A stretch of DNA of 64,000 bases from Bacillus sp. CECT 9360 (GTDB lineage Bacteria; Bacillota; Bacilli; Bacillales; DSM-1321): the NCBI RefSeq assembly GCF_918741275.1, contig NZ_CAKKNA010000002.1:124001-188000 (forward strand), in the 5' to 3' direction. This document shows positions 1-7,916 of the stretch, piece by piece. The notes below the pieces were generated by a model. That model was not told where the DNA came from. It searched no databases and saw only the letters and a program-made list of their open reading frames with translations. Within the stretch, counting starts at the first letter, position 1. Each line of letters begins with the position of its first letter. A program made the translations under genes and the position numbers.

Positions 1-263
1 TTTATATGTTTAAAACTATTTTTTTAATGACTTTCAACTCTCATGAAAGTCGGGTCCGTTATCAATGCTTCTGATTATAGCATGTTTACATATATCATTG
101 AAGTGAATATGAAAGCGGATAAATAACACGATTTCTCTTGTAATCGTCTATTTTCTCCGATTCTGGCATATCGATTATCTCTCTATGAAATTGAAAAATT
201 ATAATGAATCATTACCCTTTGATGGTAAAATGAGAAAGAGCAATACATAGGAGGGGATAGATC
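1..263. other. AT-rich leader of the window; no gene seen
   Basis: This stretch holds no open frame with a ribosome binding site. It is the upstream region of the UspA-like gene that follows. I could not fix a convincing promoter: several TTGAAA-like and TAAAAT-like words occur, but none at proper spacing. Confidence 0.5.
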
Positions 264-680
264 ATTTTTCATAAAATCCTTTTAGCTGCGGATGGTTCCC
301 AAAATGCGGTGCGAGCCGCGGAAAAAGCCGCCTATATGGCAAAATTAGAAAACGCAATGATTACTGTCCTTTATGTAGTTGATAGCTCCACATCAAAAAG
401 TGATGTATTACTTGAAGGTGACAGGGGTGCGGTTGATGAGAGGCGGAAACAGCGTTTAGCTCCGGTAGAGGAAATCCTGAACAAAAAGGGTATAGGGGCG
501 GAGATAAAAATATTGAAAGGGGACCCTGGACCCTCCATTGTTAAGTATGTCAATGAAAATCAGTTTGACTTGGTCGTAATTGGAAGCAGGGGGCTGAATT
601 CTCTTCAGGAAATGGTCCTGGGCAGCGTTAGCCATAAGGTCGCGAAGCGGGTACAGTGCCCGGTTATGATCGTTAAATAA
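264..680 (+). CDS. UspA-family universal stress protein, probable ATT start
   Basis: A small cytoplasmic nucleotide-binding-fold stress protein. The family motifs are present: an N-terminal KILLAADGS strand-loop and, near the C-terminus, VVIGSRGLNSLQEMVLGSVS followed by CPVMIVK, the Gly-rich ATP-loop pattern of UspA. The first ATG/GTG-type start in frame (GTG at 309) would remove the conserved first strand. The frame opens after a stop at 258-260, and an ATAGGAGGGG ribosome binding site lies 7 bases before an ATT codon at 264, giving MFHKILLAADGS, which fits the family exactly. I therefore place the start at ATT 264 (ATC at 261 is the other choice), giving 138 residues. The target stress is unknown. 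A bidirectional hairpin follows directly. Confidence 0.85.
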   Translation: MFHKILLAADGSQNAVRAAEKAAYMAKLENAMITVLYVVDSSTSKSDVLLEGDRGAVDERRKQRLAPVEEILNKKGIGAEIKILKGDPGPSIVKYVNENQFDLVVIGSRGLNSLQEMVLGSVSHKVAKRVQCPVMIVK

Positions 681-682
681 TA

Positions 683-709
683 AAGAAGATGCGGTGTGCG
701 CATCTTCTT
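683..709. terminator. bidirectional terminator between convergent genes
   Basis: A perfect 11-bp inverted repeat (AAGAAGATGCG / CGCATCTTCTT) with a 5-base loop sits between the UspA stop and the stop of the minus-strand gene. It can serve both. Confidence 0.75.
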
Positions 710-913
710 CTATATTCTGTCGCTCGATGATCGATTCTTCGTTTCTTCTTTATCCCGTTCTTCCTCTTTTTCCATATCAATGTCCTCTAGTGGCAGATCA
801 TCGATCGGCATAACAACTTGATCTCGTTCTTTTTGTTTTTCCCAGTTTTCTTTGAAGGCCTTGGATTTGTCATTTCTTTCTTCAAGCACCTGGTCTTTTT
901 CAGAGTTTTTCAT
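710..913 (-). CDS. small charged hypothetical protein
   Basis: A 67-residue, strongly hydrophilic protein rich in Glu, Lys, Asp and Arg, with no membrane segment and no motif I recognise. It looks largely disordered or coiled. Two ATG codons lie close together at the start. The first (922) is only one base from the GGAGG site, whereas the second (913) has about 10 bases of spacing, so I start it there. It converges with the UspA gene and shares a terminator with it. Function unknown. Confidence 0.65.
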   Translation of the reverse strand: MKNSEKDQVLEERNDKSKAFKENWEKQKERDQVVMPIDDLPLEDIDMEKEEERDKEETKNRSSSDRI

Positions 914-1057
914 AGTAGCCATTCCTCCATAACTATTTTTATTTCTTTTCCCTATTGGCCAAGGAGTGAAACGCCTAAGCTGTATTATGAAAAAAATAAA
1001 GGACTTTTAAACGATGTGTCAAAATCCATATAGGTGAAGTCCAGAGGGGGAGAGGAA

Positions 1058-1372
1058 ATGATTTTGGAAGCCGTTATGCTTCAAGTCAAACCAGGCATGG
1101 AGAAAGAATATGAAGATGCTTTTCGAGAAGCATCGACTATCATTTCTTCCATGAAAGGTTACACATCCCATAGCTTGCAGCGGTGTATGGAAGTGAAAGG
1201 GAAATACTTGCTGCTGGTTAATTGGGAGCAGTTGGAAGACCATACAATCGGATTTAGGCAATCGGATGAATATCAGGAATGGAAAAGGAGATTGCATCAT
1301 TTTTATGATCCATTCCCGACAGTGGAACATTTTGAAAAAGTGAATCTATCGGGAACGCCGTCCGGTTTATAA
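1058..1372 (+). CDS. ABM-family (antibiotic biosynthesis monooxygenase-like) protein
   Basis: A 104-residue dimeric alpha-beta barrel protein of the ABM superfamily. Visible features are the opening strand MILEAVMLQVKPG, a helix EKEYEDAFREA, the central strand KYLLLVNWEQLEDH and the closing SDEYQEWKRRLHHFYDP segment. Members include heme-degrading and quinol monooxygenases, but many Bacillus members have no assigned substrate, and this one shows no feature that decides. The start is the ATG at 1058, directly after an AGGGGGAGAGGAA site; a GTG at 1034 is in frame but lies ahead of this site. The stop codon falls in the loop of the terminator. Confidence 0.8.
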   Translation: MILEAVMLQVKPGMEKEYEDAFREASTIISSMKGYTSHSLQRCMEVKGKYLLLVNWEQLEDHTIGFRQSDEYQEWKRRLHHFYDPFPTVEHFEKVNLSGTPSGL

Positions 1373-1386
1373 GGACGGTTTTTTTT
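1358..1386 (+). terminator. intrinsic terminator after ABM-family gene
   Basis: CCGTCC pairs with GGACGG across a 9-base loop, followed by eight T residues. The gene's stop codon is inside the loop. Confidence 0.85.
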
Positions 1387-1490
1387 ATGGAAACCAACTA
1401 ATTGAGCCATAATAGTTATATCTTACAATGAACTGGTTTTTGTATTCATCCAATATGGGTAAATGGAAGTGAGGTGTAGGAGGGATGTCG

Positions 1491-2198
1491 ATGAAGACGG
1501 AGTTATTATTTATATCACTATATTTTATAATCATTGCTCTTGTAATTGAGATAGCGGTCGTACTTTTTAATTTCACCGGGATGAATTCGAAGATTTCCCG
1601 CTTCCAGGTTATCTCGATGCTCACGGCTACAGGATTTACGACAGATGAGGCCAAGGTCGTTATAGATCATCCAGTCCGCAGGCGTATTGCAACCTTTCTG
1701 ATGTTGTTTGGAGTATTCTCCCTGGCGGTCATCATTTCGTCTATAAGCAGCATCCTGTCCGATGATTTACGGACCAAGGAGCTTTCTTTTATTTGTATCG
1801 GGTTTGCTTTAATACTTGCGATTGTACATACACCTTGGGTCAAGAAAAGGGCTTCAATAATGGAAGGAAAGATTGAGAAAAGTTATCAAATGTACGAGCT
1901 TCCTATTAAGGATGTCCTTTATTTAAATGAAGATGACCTGGTCACGGACATAGTTGTCGGCGATGATTCAAAACTGATTGGCAAGAGTATCGAGGATATA
2001 ATCTCTAAGGGAGATGATATTAGCATTCTTTTTATCAAGAGGGGAAAGGTCCAAATACGCAGGGATTTGTATGATAGTGAAATAAACGAAGGCGATCAAG
2101 TGTTTCTTTATGGAGACAAAAAAGAAATTGAAAAGAAGTTTAAAACGGAACTGGATGAAAAAAAGAAAGCTGAGGAAAACGGAGAATTAGTTGAATAA
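1491..2198 (+). CDS. membrane protein with C-terminal TrkA-C (RCK_C) domain
   Basis: A 235-residue protein with an N-terminal helix (about 3-28), a short cytoplasmic stretch carrying TATGFTTDEA, two further membrane helices (about 65-90 and 98-115), and a cytoplasmic C-terminal domain (about 140-225) with the TrkA-C signature: LIGKSIEDI, ISILFIKRGKVQIRR, INEGDQVFLYG. RCK_C domains bind small ligands such as cyclic di-AMP or nucleotides and regulate ion transport, so a role in ion homeostasis is likely but the ion is not visible. The first ATG (1485) directly abuts the GGAGGG site; the second (1491) has 6 bases of spacing and is preferred. It stands alone between two terminators. Confidence 0.75.
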   Translation: MKTELLFISLYFIIIALVIEIAVVLFNFTGMNSKISRFQVISMLTATGFTTDEAKVVIDHPVRRRIATFLMLFGVFSLAVIISSISSILSDDLRTKELSFICIGFALILAIVHTPWVKKRASIMEGKIEKSYQMYELPIKDVLYLNEDDLVTDIVVGDDSKLIGKSIEDIISKGDDISILFIKRGKVQIRRDLYDSEINEGDQVFLYGDKKEIEKKFKTELDEKKKAEENGELVE

Positions 2199-2204
2199 TA
2201 ATGG

Positions 2205-2245
2205 AATCCTGTGTCGGTCACTATATGGTCGGCACAGGATTTTTT
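2205..2245 (+). terminator. intrinsic terminator
   Basis: AATCCTGTGTCG pairs with CGGCACAGGATT (one G-U pair), followed by a run of T residues. Confidence 0.85.
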
Positions 2246-2404
2246 AGGACCACATTATTTTCTTTAAAATTGCCGTTTGAAAGAGCTTTTATAAAAATGT
2301 ATGATAGGTATGTAATGAAAGTGTTAAAGAAACGATACATATTGAATATATTCGTTTAAAATTAATGAGGATAAATAAGCAAGGATGGGAATGAAACAGG
2401 CACT

Positions 2405-3439
2405 ATGCTTCTACGATGGTTTTGGAGGATTGTCATCCTTCTGTTAGTTATATTTCTTGTACCATACTCCTGGACGCTGATTTTCGCACTTGTCACTGCG
2501 ATGCTTCTTGATGGCCTTGTCTCGTCAATCAGCGATACGTTCAAATTGAAAAAACGGCTTTGGTCCGTATTAATCGCATTCCTTGTGTATGTTGGCGGTT
2601 TACTGGGCCTTATCTTTATCGTCATCTCCGTATTGACAATACAAATCATAAATTTCTCTCAAAAAACTCCCGGGCTTGTTAGGGAAATCTATTCATCCGC
2701 CATCCTGCCCTTTATTAGGCAATGGGAGAAATATTCACAATCGCTGCCTTCCGAGGTCATCAGGTCCGTTGAGGATGCGCTTGAAAGAGGAATTACATCG
2801 CTGGAACGGTTCACACAGAATCTTGTTGAAAGCACTGTCCAATTAGTGGCGGTCGTTCCTGGATTTTTGATTGATTTCTTAATCTATTTAATTGCTTTGT
2901 TTTTAATCTTGCTGGAATTTCCTTTAATTAAGTTGAAGCTCCGTGCATTCATGAAAGAGTCCACGTACCAGAAAATGTCCCTTGTCTTTCGAGATTTAAG
3001 CAAAGCGGGAATTGGGTTTTTAAAAGCACAAGTGTTTCTGAGTTTGATTACATTCACAATGGCATACACAGGCCTCTGGCTGTTGAATGTACCTTATACA
3101 TTGCTCTTGTCCATCTTGATTGTTATTGTGGATGTCCTGCCAATTCTCGGTACCGGATCGGTATTGGTGCCATGGGCTATCGTAGCCCTTTTTCAAGGGA
3201 ATCAGCACCTTGGTATTGGCTTGCTCATCATGTTTATTGTCATCACGATTATAAGAAGGATCGTGGAGCCGAAGGTATATTCCGCCAATATGGGCTTGAC
3301 ACCTCTTGCGGCTTTGATCAGTCTTTATTTAGGTTTTAAGATCCTTGGATTCATCGGTCTCTTCCTGGGACCTGCTTTGGTGATTGTTTATGAAACATTG
3401 AAAAAAGCTGGAGTCATTAAAATGAATATCCGAATCTAA
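2405..3439 (+). CDS. ytvI: YtvI-type AI-2E family membrane protein
   Basis: A 344-residue polytopic membrane protein of the AI-2E/PerM transporter superfamily. It has a hydrophobic N-terminal pair of helices (about 7-35 and 53-77), an amphipathic cytoplasmic segment (80-145), a helix 150-175, and a C-terminal block of four or five helices containing the family-typical VDVLPILGTGSVLVPWA and RRIVEPKVYSANMGLTPLAAL. In sporulating bacilli this type is annotated as the sporulation membrane protein YtvI; the transported substrate is unknown. The ribosome binding site ahead of the ATG is weak, and no other canonical start is available upstream in frame, so the start is somewhat uncertain. Confidence 0.8.
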   Translation: MLLRWFWRIVILLLVIFLVPYSWTLIFALVTAMLLDGLVSSISDTFKLKKRLWSVLIAFLVYVGGLLGLIFIVISVLTIQIINFSQKTPGLVREIYSSAILPFIRQWEKYSQSLPSEVIRSVEDALERGITSLERFTQNLVESTVQLVAVVPGFLIDFLIYLIALFLILLEFPLIKLKLRAFMKESTYQKMSLVFRDLSKAGIGFLKAQVFLSLITFTMAYTGLWLLNVPYTLLLSILIVIVDVLPILGTGSVLVPWAIVALFQGNQHLGIGLLIMFIVITIIRRIVEPKVYSANMGLTPLAALISLYLGFKILGFIGLFLGPALVIVYETLKKAGVIKMNIRI

Positions 3440-3465
3440 TAAAATTGTATAAATGATTATTCGAC

Positions 3466-3513
3466 GAAAAAAAGGCCTAAGACATTTCAAATAAATGTTC
3501 TTACGCCTTTTTT
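3466..3513. terminator. bidirectional terminator after ytvI
   Basis: An A-rich arm AAAAAAAGGCCTAAGA pairs with TTCTTACGCCTTTTTT with few mismatches, with T runs on both strands. It covers the last codons of the minus-strand zinc-ribbon gene. Confidence 0.8.
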
Positions 3514-3639
3514 CATATCAGTAATACTTTTCGTTGTTTTACCCTGGCCGCTGCAGTGAGTACAAGGACGTGAGAAAAATTGGAGATAAGAAGTTTTTCC
3601 TTTTCCATCGCAATGCTGGCAGATTTCTATAAGTTTCAT
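3487..3639 (-). CDS. small DnaJ-type zinc-ribbon protein (YuiA-like)
   Basis: A 50-residue protein carrying two CxxCxGxG motifs, CQHCDGKGK and CTHCSGQGK, as in the zinc-binding central domain of DnaJ, and nothing else. It probably binds one zinc ion and may act as a tiny chaperone-like or RNA-binding factor; that is inference. Short bacilli proteins of this form are annotated YuiA family, which is my best guess. The start is the ATG at 3639, placed 7 bases after an AGGAGG site; 14 additional in-frame codons upstream lack a site. Its 3' end overlaps the shared terminator. Confidence 0.75.
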   Translation of the reverse strand: MKLIEICQHCDGKGKTSYLQFFSRPCTHCSGQGKTTKSITDMKKGVRTFI

Positions 3640-3751
3640 TAAAATGCCTCCTGTTACATGATATGTTTCCCGAAAGATCATCGGGCATACATAAATAAAA
3701 AGACATATGAAAATAAGAAAATAATCTACTTTATAATATGCGGCGAAGCAT

Positions 3752-3783
3752 GAAAAAGCCGGCCAAAACTAAATGGGCCGGCT
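3752..3783 (-). terminator. terminator of the CNNM transporter gene
   Basis: AGCCGGCC pairs with GGCCGGCT, and the minus strand continues into five T residues. It lies just downstream of the stop codon of the transporter. Confidence 0.85.
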
Positions 3784-3790
3784 AGGTTGT

Positions 3791-5182
3791 TTAGGAAACA
3801 ACCTCACTTCGAGGATTACCTACATTTTTAGCTTCTGCTTCAATGCTTTCATCCACTGGGACATTTTCCTCAACTTCATCAGGTTCTTCTGCTTTTTTAT
3901 AAATTTCAATATATCGTATATGATGCTCTTCCATTTCCGTTATTTTAAAACTGTAGGAGCCATGATGCAGTTCATCGCCCTGCTGTGCTTCATAGTTTTC
4001 AGTCAGAATCCAGCCCCCGATTGTATCGATGTCTTCGTCAGCTATTTCAAGTCCAAGTAATTCATTGACTTCGCTAATTAATACTTTTGCATCCATAATA
4101 TAGTGGTTGTCTTCCAGCTTTTGAATCATTGGAACTTCATCCAAATCGAATTCATCGCGAATCTCCCCGACTATCTCCTCGAGAATATCCTCAACCGTAA
4201 CGAGTCCGGATGTACCGCCATATTCATCCATGAGGATCGCCATATGAATTCGTTCTTTTTGCATTTTAAGCAGCAAATCGTGAATCGGGATGCTGTCAAT
4301 TACCCTAATAATCGGCCGTATATAATTTTTAATTGACTGATCCAGTTTTCTATCGTTCGAAATCATTTCGGTAAACAGTTCTTTTACGTTAACGATCCCG
4401 ATAACATGGTCTTTATCACCGTCAATAACCGGGTATCTGGTAAACTTTTCTTCGGTTACGATCTCGAGGAAATCTTCAATTGTGTCCTCTTGTGACAGTG
4501 TGATAATCTCCGTACGGGGTACCATGATTTCTTTAGCGATCCGATCATCAAATTCAAAAATCTTATTCACGTATTTAAACTCAGATTGGTTTATTTCGCC
4601 ACTTTTATAGCTTTCGGACAAAATGATGCGAAGTTCTTCCTCTGTATGGGCAAGCTCATGCTCAGAAGCAGGCTTTAAACCAAACATTCTCGTAAGAAGT
4701 CGAGCAGAACCGTTTAGAACCCAGATGAAAGGATACATAATCTTATAGAAAAAGATCAAAGGCTTTGCCACTAACAGTGTCACAGCTTCAGCTTTTTGAA
4801 TGGCCAACGTTTTCGGAGCCAATTCTCCAATCACCACATGAAGAAACGTGATGAAAGCAAAAGCCAAACCGAATGAAAGAATCTGGGAAACGGTCAGCGG
4901 GATATTTAACGTAAGCAGCAAAGGATGCAACATGCTGTTTATAGTTGTTTCTCCAATCCATCCGAGTCCGAGGGCTGTCATTGTAATTCCAAGCTGACAG
5001 GCCGATAAATATTCATCAAGACTCGTAATCACATTTTTCGCCGGTATGGCGCTATTTCTGCCTTCTTCGATCAGTTGATCGATCCTCGAACTTCTCACTT
5101 TGACAATCGCAAACTCCGAAGCTACAAAAAATGCTGTCAGAGCAATTAAAATGGCTATCAAAACCAAGTTTAATATGTCCAA
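3791..5182 (-). CDS. CNNM/CorC-type (hemolysin family) divalent-cation transporter
   Basis: A 463-residue inner-membrane protein with the complete family architecture. A DUF21/CNNM membrane domain (about 1-195) has [14 protein letters not shown] and [18 protein letters not shown] pair of CBS domains (about 205-335) follows with VPRTEI and the [20 protein letters not shown] stretch, and then a CorC_HlyC transporter-associated domain (about 345-425). A Glu/Val-rich tail ends the protein. These proteins export or balance magnesium and other divalent ions, and CBS domains bind adenine nucleotides. The start is a TTG with AAAGGAAG in front. Upstream lies a second and stronger ribosome binding site that does not belong to this start (see findings). 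Named YhdP, YqhB, YugS or YrkA in B. subtilis; I cannot say which it matches. Confidence 0.9.
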   Translation of the reverse strand: MDILNLVLIAILIALTAFFVASEFAIVKVRSSRIDQLIEEGRNSAIPAKNVITSLDEYLSACQLGITMTALGLGWIGETTINSMLHPLLLTLNIPLTVSQILSFGLAFAFITFLHVVIGELAPKTLAIQKAEAVTLLVAKPLIFFYKIMYPFIWVLNGSARLLTRMFGLKPASEHELAHTEEELRIILSESYKSGEINQSEFKYVNKIFEFDDRIAKEIMVPRTEIITLSQEDTIEDFLEIVTEEKFTRYPVIDGDKDHVIGIVNVKELFTEMISNDRKLDQSIKNYIRPIIRVIDSIPIHDLLLKMQKERIHMAILMDEYGGTSGLVTVEDILEEIVGEIRDEFDLDEVPMIQKLEDNHYIMDAKVLISEVNELLGLEIADEDIDTIGGWILTENYEAQQGDELHHGSYSFKITEMEEHHIRYIEIYKKAEEPDEVEENVPVDESIEAEAKNVGNPRSEVVS

Positions 5183-5603
5183 ATAGTCTTCCTTTACCCG
5201 CCGGTATGACGAATAAAGAAATCCACCTCCTAAGGTATTAAAAGATAAATCTTATATTCTTACAGTTTTCCATTAACTACAGACGGTGATGAGGTTTTAG
5301 TCTGTATTATCTGTCCGTCTATTTGAAACAATATTAATACCCCATCTTATCACCCCTGGTTAACATCCATTAAATACTTTAATTATAAAAAAACTAGTTT
5401 CTCTAGTCAAATCACCTAAAAAGTGGATAAGAATAACGATTATTAAATATATATGGTTATCAGTTACCGTATATTAATGATGTTAAACAATATGAACAAA
5501 TTATTTTTTTAATTCTGTTTCCCGCGTATTAATAAATTTAAGACTAAATCAGGATAATAGCCATAATCTATTATTATAGGAAAAGGACAAGGGGGGAACC
5601 GGC
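5183..5603. other. long AT-rich divergent intergenic region
   Basis: About 420 bases separate the divergently transcribed CNNM transporter and YitT-family genes. The left 60 bases carry a minus-strand AGGAGGTGG ribosome binding site with a short frame behind it (5194-5214). The rest is AT-rich with no open frame, riboswitch or array that I recognise; both promoters must lie here. Confidence 0.6.
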
Positions 5604-6167
5604 ATATTTGAAAAAATGACAGCTATCTTGATTGGCAGCCTGTCGGTTGGCATTGGGGTGAATTTCTTTCTGGCTCCTTATCACTTATTGGATGGTGGGT
5701 TGATTGGGATTGCCCTACTTATGCATTATTATTTTGGTTCTCCGGTGGGATTAACGACAATTATTATCAGCATTCCGCTTTACATATATGTGTGGAATTC
5801 AGCAAGAAGGTATTTTTTCCATAGCATTCATGGATTGCTTTTTTCTTCTTTTACTATCGACTTGTTTTCTAATTTTGAGACAGGCTGGGAACTGCCTATC
5901 TTTGTAAGTGCGATTCTCGGCGGTGTTATCATCGGGTTAGGGGTAGGATTAATGCTCAGGTATGAAACAAGCACCGGAGGGACAGATTTGATAGCTCAGA
6001 TCATTTCTAAAAAGACAGCGATAAACGTAGGGGTGCTTATTTTTGTAATTGACGGATGCATCATTTTATCAGGGATTGGGATCGTTGGGATTGGGGCGTT
6101 TTTCTATTCCAGCCTGACCATTATGATAGTTGGAATCTTAACCTCATTAACAACCATACATGAATAG
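5604..6167 (+). CDS. short YitT-family (DUF161) membrane protein, probable ATA start
   Basis: A 187-residue membrane protein with five predicted helices and the YitT/DUF161 pattern: LAPYHLLDGGLIGIALL near the start and the signature RYETSTGGTDLIAQIISK in the centre. Standard YitT proteins are about 280 residues and carry a soluble DUF2179 domain at the C-terminus. This one ends right after the membrane part with no frame continuing the domain, so it is a membrane-only member or a truncated one. The AAGGGGGG site is 7 bases ahead of an ATA codon at 5604 (MFEKMTAIL) but about 19 bases ahead of the first ATG at 5616, so ATA is the better-spaced start. Function of the family is unknown. Confidence 0.75.
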   Translation: MFEKMTAILIGSLSVGIGVNFFLAPYHLLDGGLIGIALLMHYYFGSPVGLTTIIISIPLYIYVWNSARRYFFHSIHGLLFSSFTIDLFSNFETGWELPIFVSAILGGVIIGLGVGLMLRYETSTGGTDLIAQIISKKTAINVGVLIFVIDGCIILSGIGIVGIGAFFYSSLTIMIVGILTSLTTIHE

Positions 6168-6238
6168 TGAAGTGCAAAATAGTGAATGATATGAGAAAAA
6201 CGTAGAAATGGAACTTTTACATACAAAAACGGAAACTG

Positions 6239-6415
6239 GCTACAAAAACAAAATTCCCGCTACAAAACCGAAACTTCCGGCTACCAAACTGATCAAATCG
6301 GCTACAAAATCGAAATTCCAGCTACAAAAACGGGAACGGGCTACAAAACGAAAATTCTCGCTACAAAACCGAAACTTCCGGCTACAAACCTGATTAAACC
6401 GGCTACAAAAAAATA
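6239..6415 (+). repeat. nine-unit ~20-bp intergenic tandem repeat (GGCTACAAAA type)
   Basis: GCTAC occurs at 6239, 6259, 6280, 6301, 6321, 6340, 6360, 6381 and 6402, so spacing is 19-21 bases, mean 20.4. Units look like GGCTACAAAACCGAAACTTCC with variable interior. The 52 bases from 6259 recur almost unchanged at 6360 (101 bases away), showing a larger repeat of five units. The array lies between the YitT-family gene and a small gene, with no spacers as in CRISPR. Confidence 0.9.
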
Positions 6416-6491
6416 TTTATCAAAACATGTTTCATAGCAAAAAGTTTTGGGTAGGTAATGTAAGAATACATAAAATCTAACAGAGGTGAGC

Positions 6492-6674
6492 ATGTTGGAG
6501 AATGAATTGATTACGAAATTCAGAGACAAAGGAATCAAGATTGAAAAAACAAAGTCACGCCATGAGGTTTTTTCAAATGTTTATCAGGCGGATCCTTCTT
6601 TACTTATTCAATCTTCGTCTCTAGCTGACACGTGGAATGTTCAAGCAGATGAACAAAAAATTATAGAACTTTAA
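6492..6674 (+). CDS. small hypothetical protein
   Basis: A 60-residue soluble protein, MLENELITKFRDKGIKIEKT..., with no motif that I recognise. The frame is preceded by AGAGGTGAGC, and the ATG at 6492 is 5 bases from GAGG (TTG 6495 would also fit). It is followed at once by a clear intrinsic terminator, which supports it being a real monocistronic gene. Function unknown. Confidence 0.6.
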   Translation: MLENELITKFRDKGIKIEKTKSRHEVFSNVYQADPSLLIQSSSLADTWNVQADEQKIIEL

Positions 6675-6680
6675 TATTCT

Positions 6681-6714
6681 AAGCACACTGACAAACGGGT
6701 GTGCTTTATTTTAT
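6681..6714 (+). terminator. intrinsic terminator
   Basis: AAGCACAC pairs with GTGTGCTT, followed by a T-rich tract. Confidence 0.8.
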
Positions 6715-6831
6715 TCTCTGGCGGCAGTTCTCTTCAATAATATTGTACAAGGAAGAAAATAAAATGCCGGGGGTCCCATCATGACAGTTTATCAATAAAC
6801 GATAGGATAACGGTCATATACATAACAAATT

Positions 6832-6863
6832 GAAGCCTTGCTCCAAAATGGCAGCAAGGCTTC
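6832..6863 (-). terminator. hairpin after the GDPD gene
   Basis: A perfect 11-bp inverted repeat, GAAGCCTTGCT / AGCAAGGCTTC, 22 bases past the stop of the minus-strand gene. The following tract on that strand is only moderately T-rich. Confidence 0.65.
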
Positions 6864-6885
6864 TTGAATGTTGTCTAAAAAAGAT

Positions 6886-7728
6886 TTATTTTCTTGGATC
6901 TACGTAATCCGGATAATCCGTAATAATCCCATCGACTTTCATATCCAATAAAAAATCGGCAGTTGCTTGGCTGCGCACGGTCCAGGAAGCGATTTTCATA
7001 TCAAGCGAGTGGACACGTTCTACCAAATCTTTCGATACAATGCCGTAATTCGGATTAAAATATTCAGCATAGGTTGAAAATTCCTTCAGAGCCTGTTCCG
7101 AAGTATGCAATCTTGATGAAGTAAGGACGCCGACTGGAACTCTTGGGAGAAGGCGGTCCATTTTTTTCATAGAATCAAAATTAAAGGATTGAACAATGAT
7201 CTTTTCATTTCTTGGTTTATCCATGTTACGCTCTTTTAATTTGAGGGCGACACTTTCTTCAATCCCCGGATAGAGCTCTGGATTCTTTAATTCTATTAAT
7301 ATACCGGTTCTCCCGCGATATCTATCGAGAATTTCATCAAAAGTCGGAACCTTTTCTCCTGTAAATTCCTCACCCTTCCAGCTTCCCGCATCAAGATTTC
7401 TGATTTGGTCGAAGGTTAAATCTTTAACATAACCTGTGCCGTCTGTAGTACGGTCGACTTTATTATCATGAATGATGACCAGTTCGCCGTCCTTCGTTCT
7501 TTGAACGTCTATTTCAATATAATCGGATTTCATTTCAACAGCTTTGTCAAAAGCAGCTATGGTATTTTCAGGAGCATAACCTGAAGCACCGCGATGTGCG
7601 ATATTGTCGATTTTCCTGACCTCACCCGTTCCATTATACTCCGCGGCAAATGTCTCCTGAAGCGGACTAAATAGAGCGATTAATGCAATACCTGTTCCTG
7701 CTAACATTGACTTGTTCAAATTCTTCAA
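6886..7728 (-). CDS. secreted glycerophosphodiester phosphodiesterase
   Basis: A 280-residue enzyme hydrolysing glycerophosphodiesters to glycerol 3-phosphate and an alcohol. A signal peptide is clear: MKNLNKS, a hydrophobic core AGTGIALIALFSP, and a likely cleavage after ETFA near residue 28. The GDPD catalytic core follows: HRGASGYAPENT (His45, Arg46, Glu55), IEIDVQRTKDG (Glu72, Asp74) and VIIHD (His87). The absence of a lipobox suggests release outside the membrane. It stands alone, so it probably scavenges glycerol phosphate from teichoic acid or lipids; this is inference. The glpFK operon lies 10 kb away. Confidence 0.9.
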   Translation of the reverse strand: MKNLNKSMLAGTGIALIALFSPLQETFAAEYNGTGEVRKIDNIAHRGASGYAPENTIAAFDKAVEMKSDYIEIDVQRTKDGELVIIHDNKVDRTTDGTGYVKDLTFDQIRNLDAGSWKGEEFTGEKVPTFDEILDRYRGRTGILIELKNPELYPGIEESVALKLKERNMDKPRNEKIIVQSFNFDSMKKMDRLLPRVPVGVLTSSRLHTSEQALKEFSTYAEYFNPNYGIVSKDLVERVHSLDMKIASWTVRSQATADFLLDMKVDGIITDYPDYVDPRK

Positions 7729-7878
7729 CTCCTATCCCAAAAGTATGGTACACATTGATTCTATTGGAAGAATGTTTAGACAGGATGTGATTCATATGTC
7801 GAAAGAGTTACTTTGTTGTAAAAAATACAAGGAAAATGTTCCTGCTTTTGTTAACAAATTGAGATAGTGAGAGAAGAA

Positions 7879-7910
7879 AAACGCTTGGATTTTTGAAAAT
7901 CCAAGCGTTT
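7879..7910 (-). terminator. terminator of the CDF exporter gene
   Basis: A 15-bp perfect stem, AAACGCTTGGATTTT / AAAATCCAAGCGTTT with a 2-base loop, lies just after the stop codon on the minus strand. Confidence 0.8.
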
Positions 7911-7916
7911 ATCTCG

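Noticed and set aside
1034-1057. GTG at 1034 as start of the ABM-family gene
   Set aside because: The ribosome binding site lies between this GTG and the ATG at 1058, so the ATG is the start.
5183-5603. Magnesium (M-box) or manganese (yybP-ykoY) riboswitch ahead of the CNNM transporter
   Set aside because: None of the conserved motifs of either class could be found on the minus strand.
6208-6393. Open frames on both strands in the 6.3-kb array
   Set aside because: The protein would consist only of the repeated unit (ATKxK type) and has no ribosome binding site.
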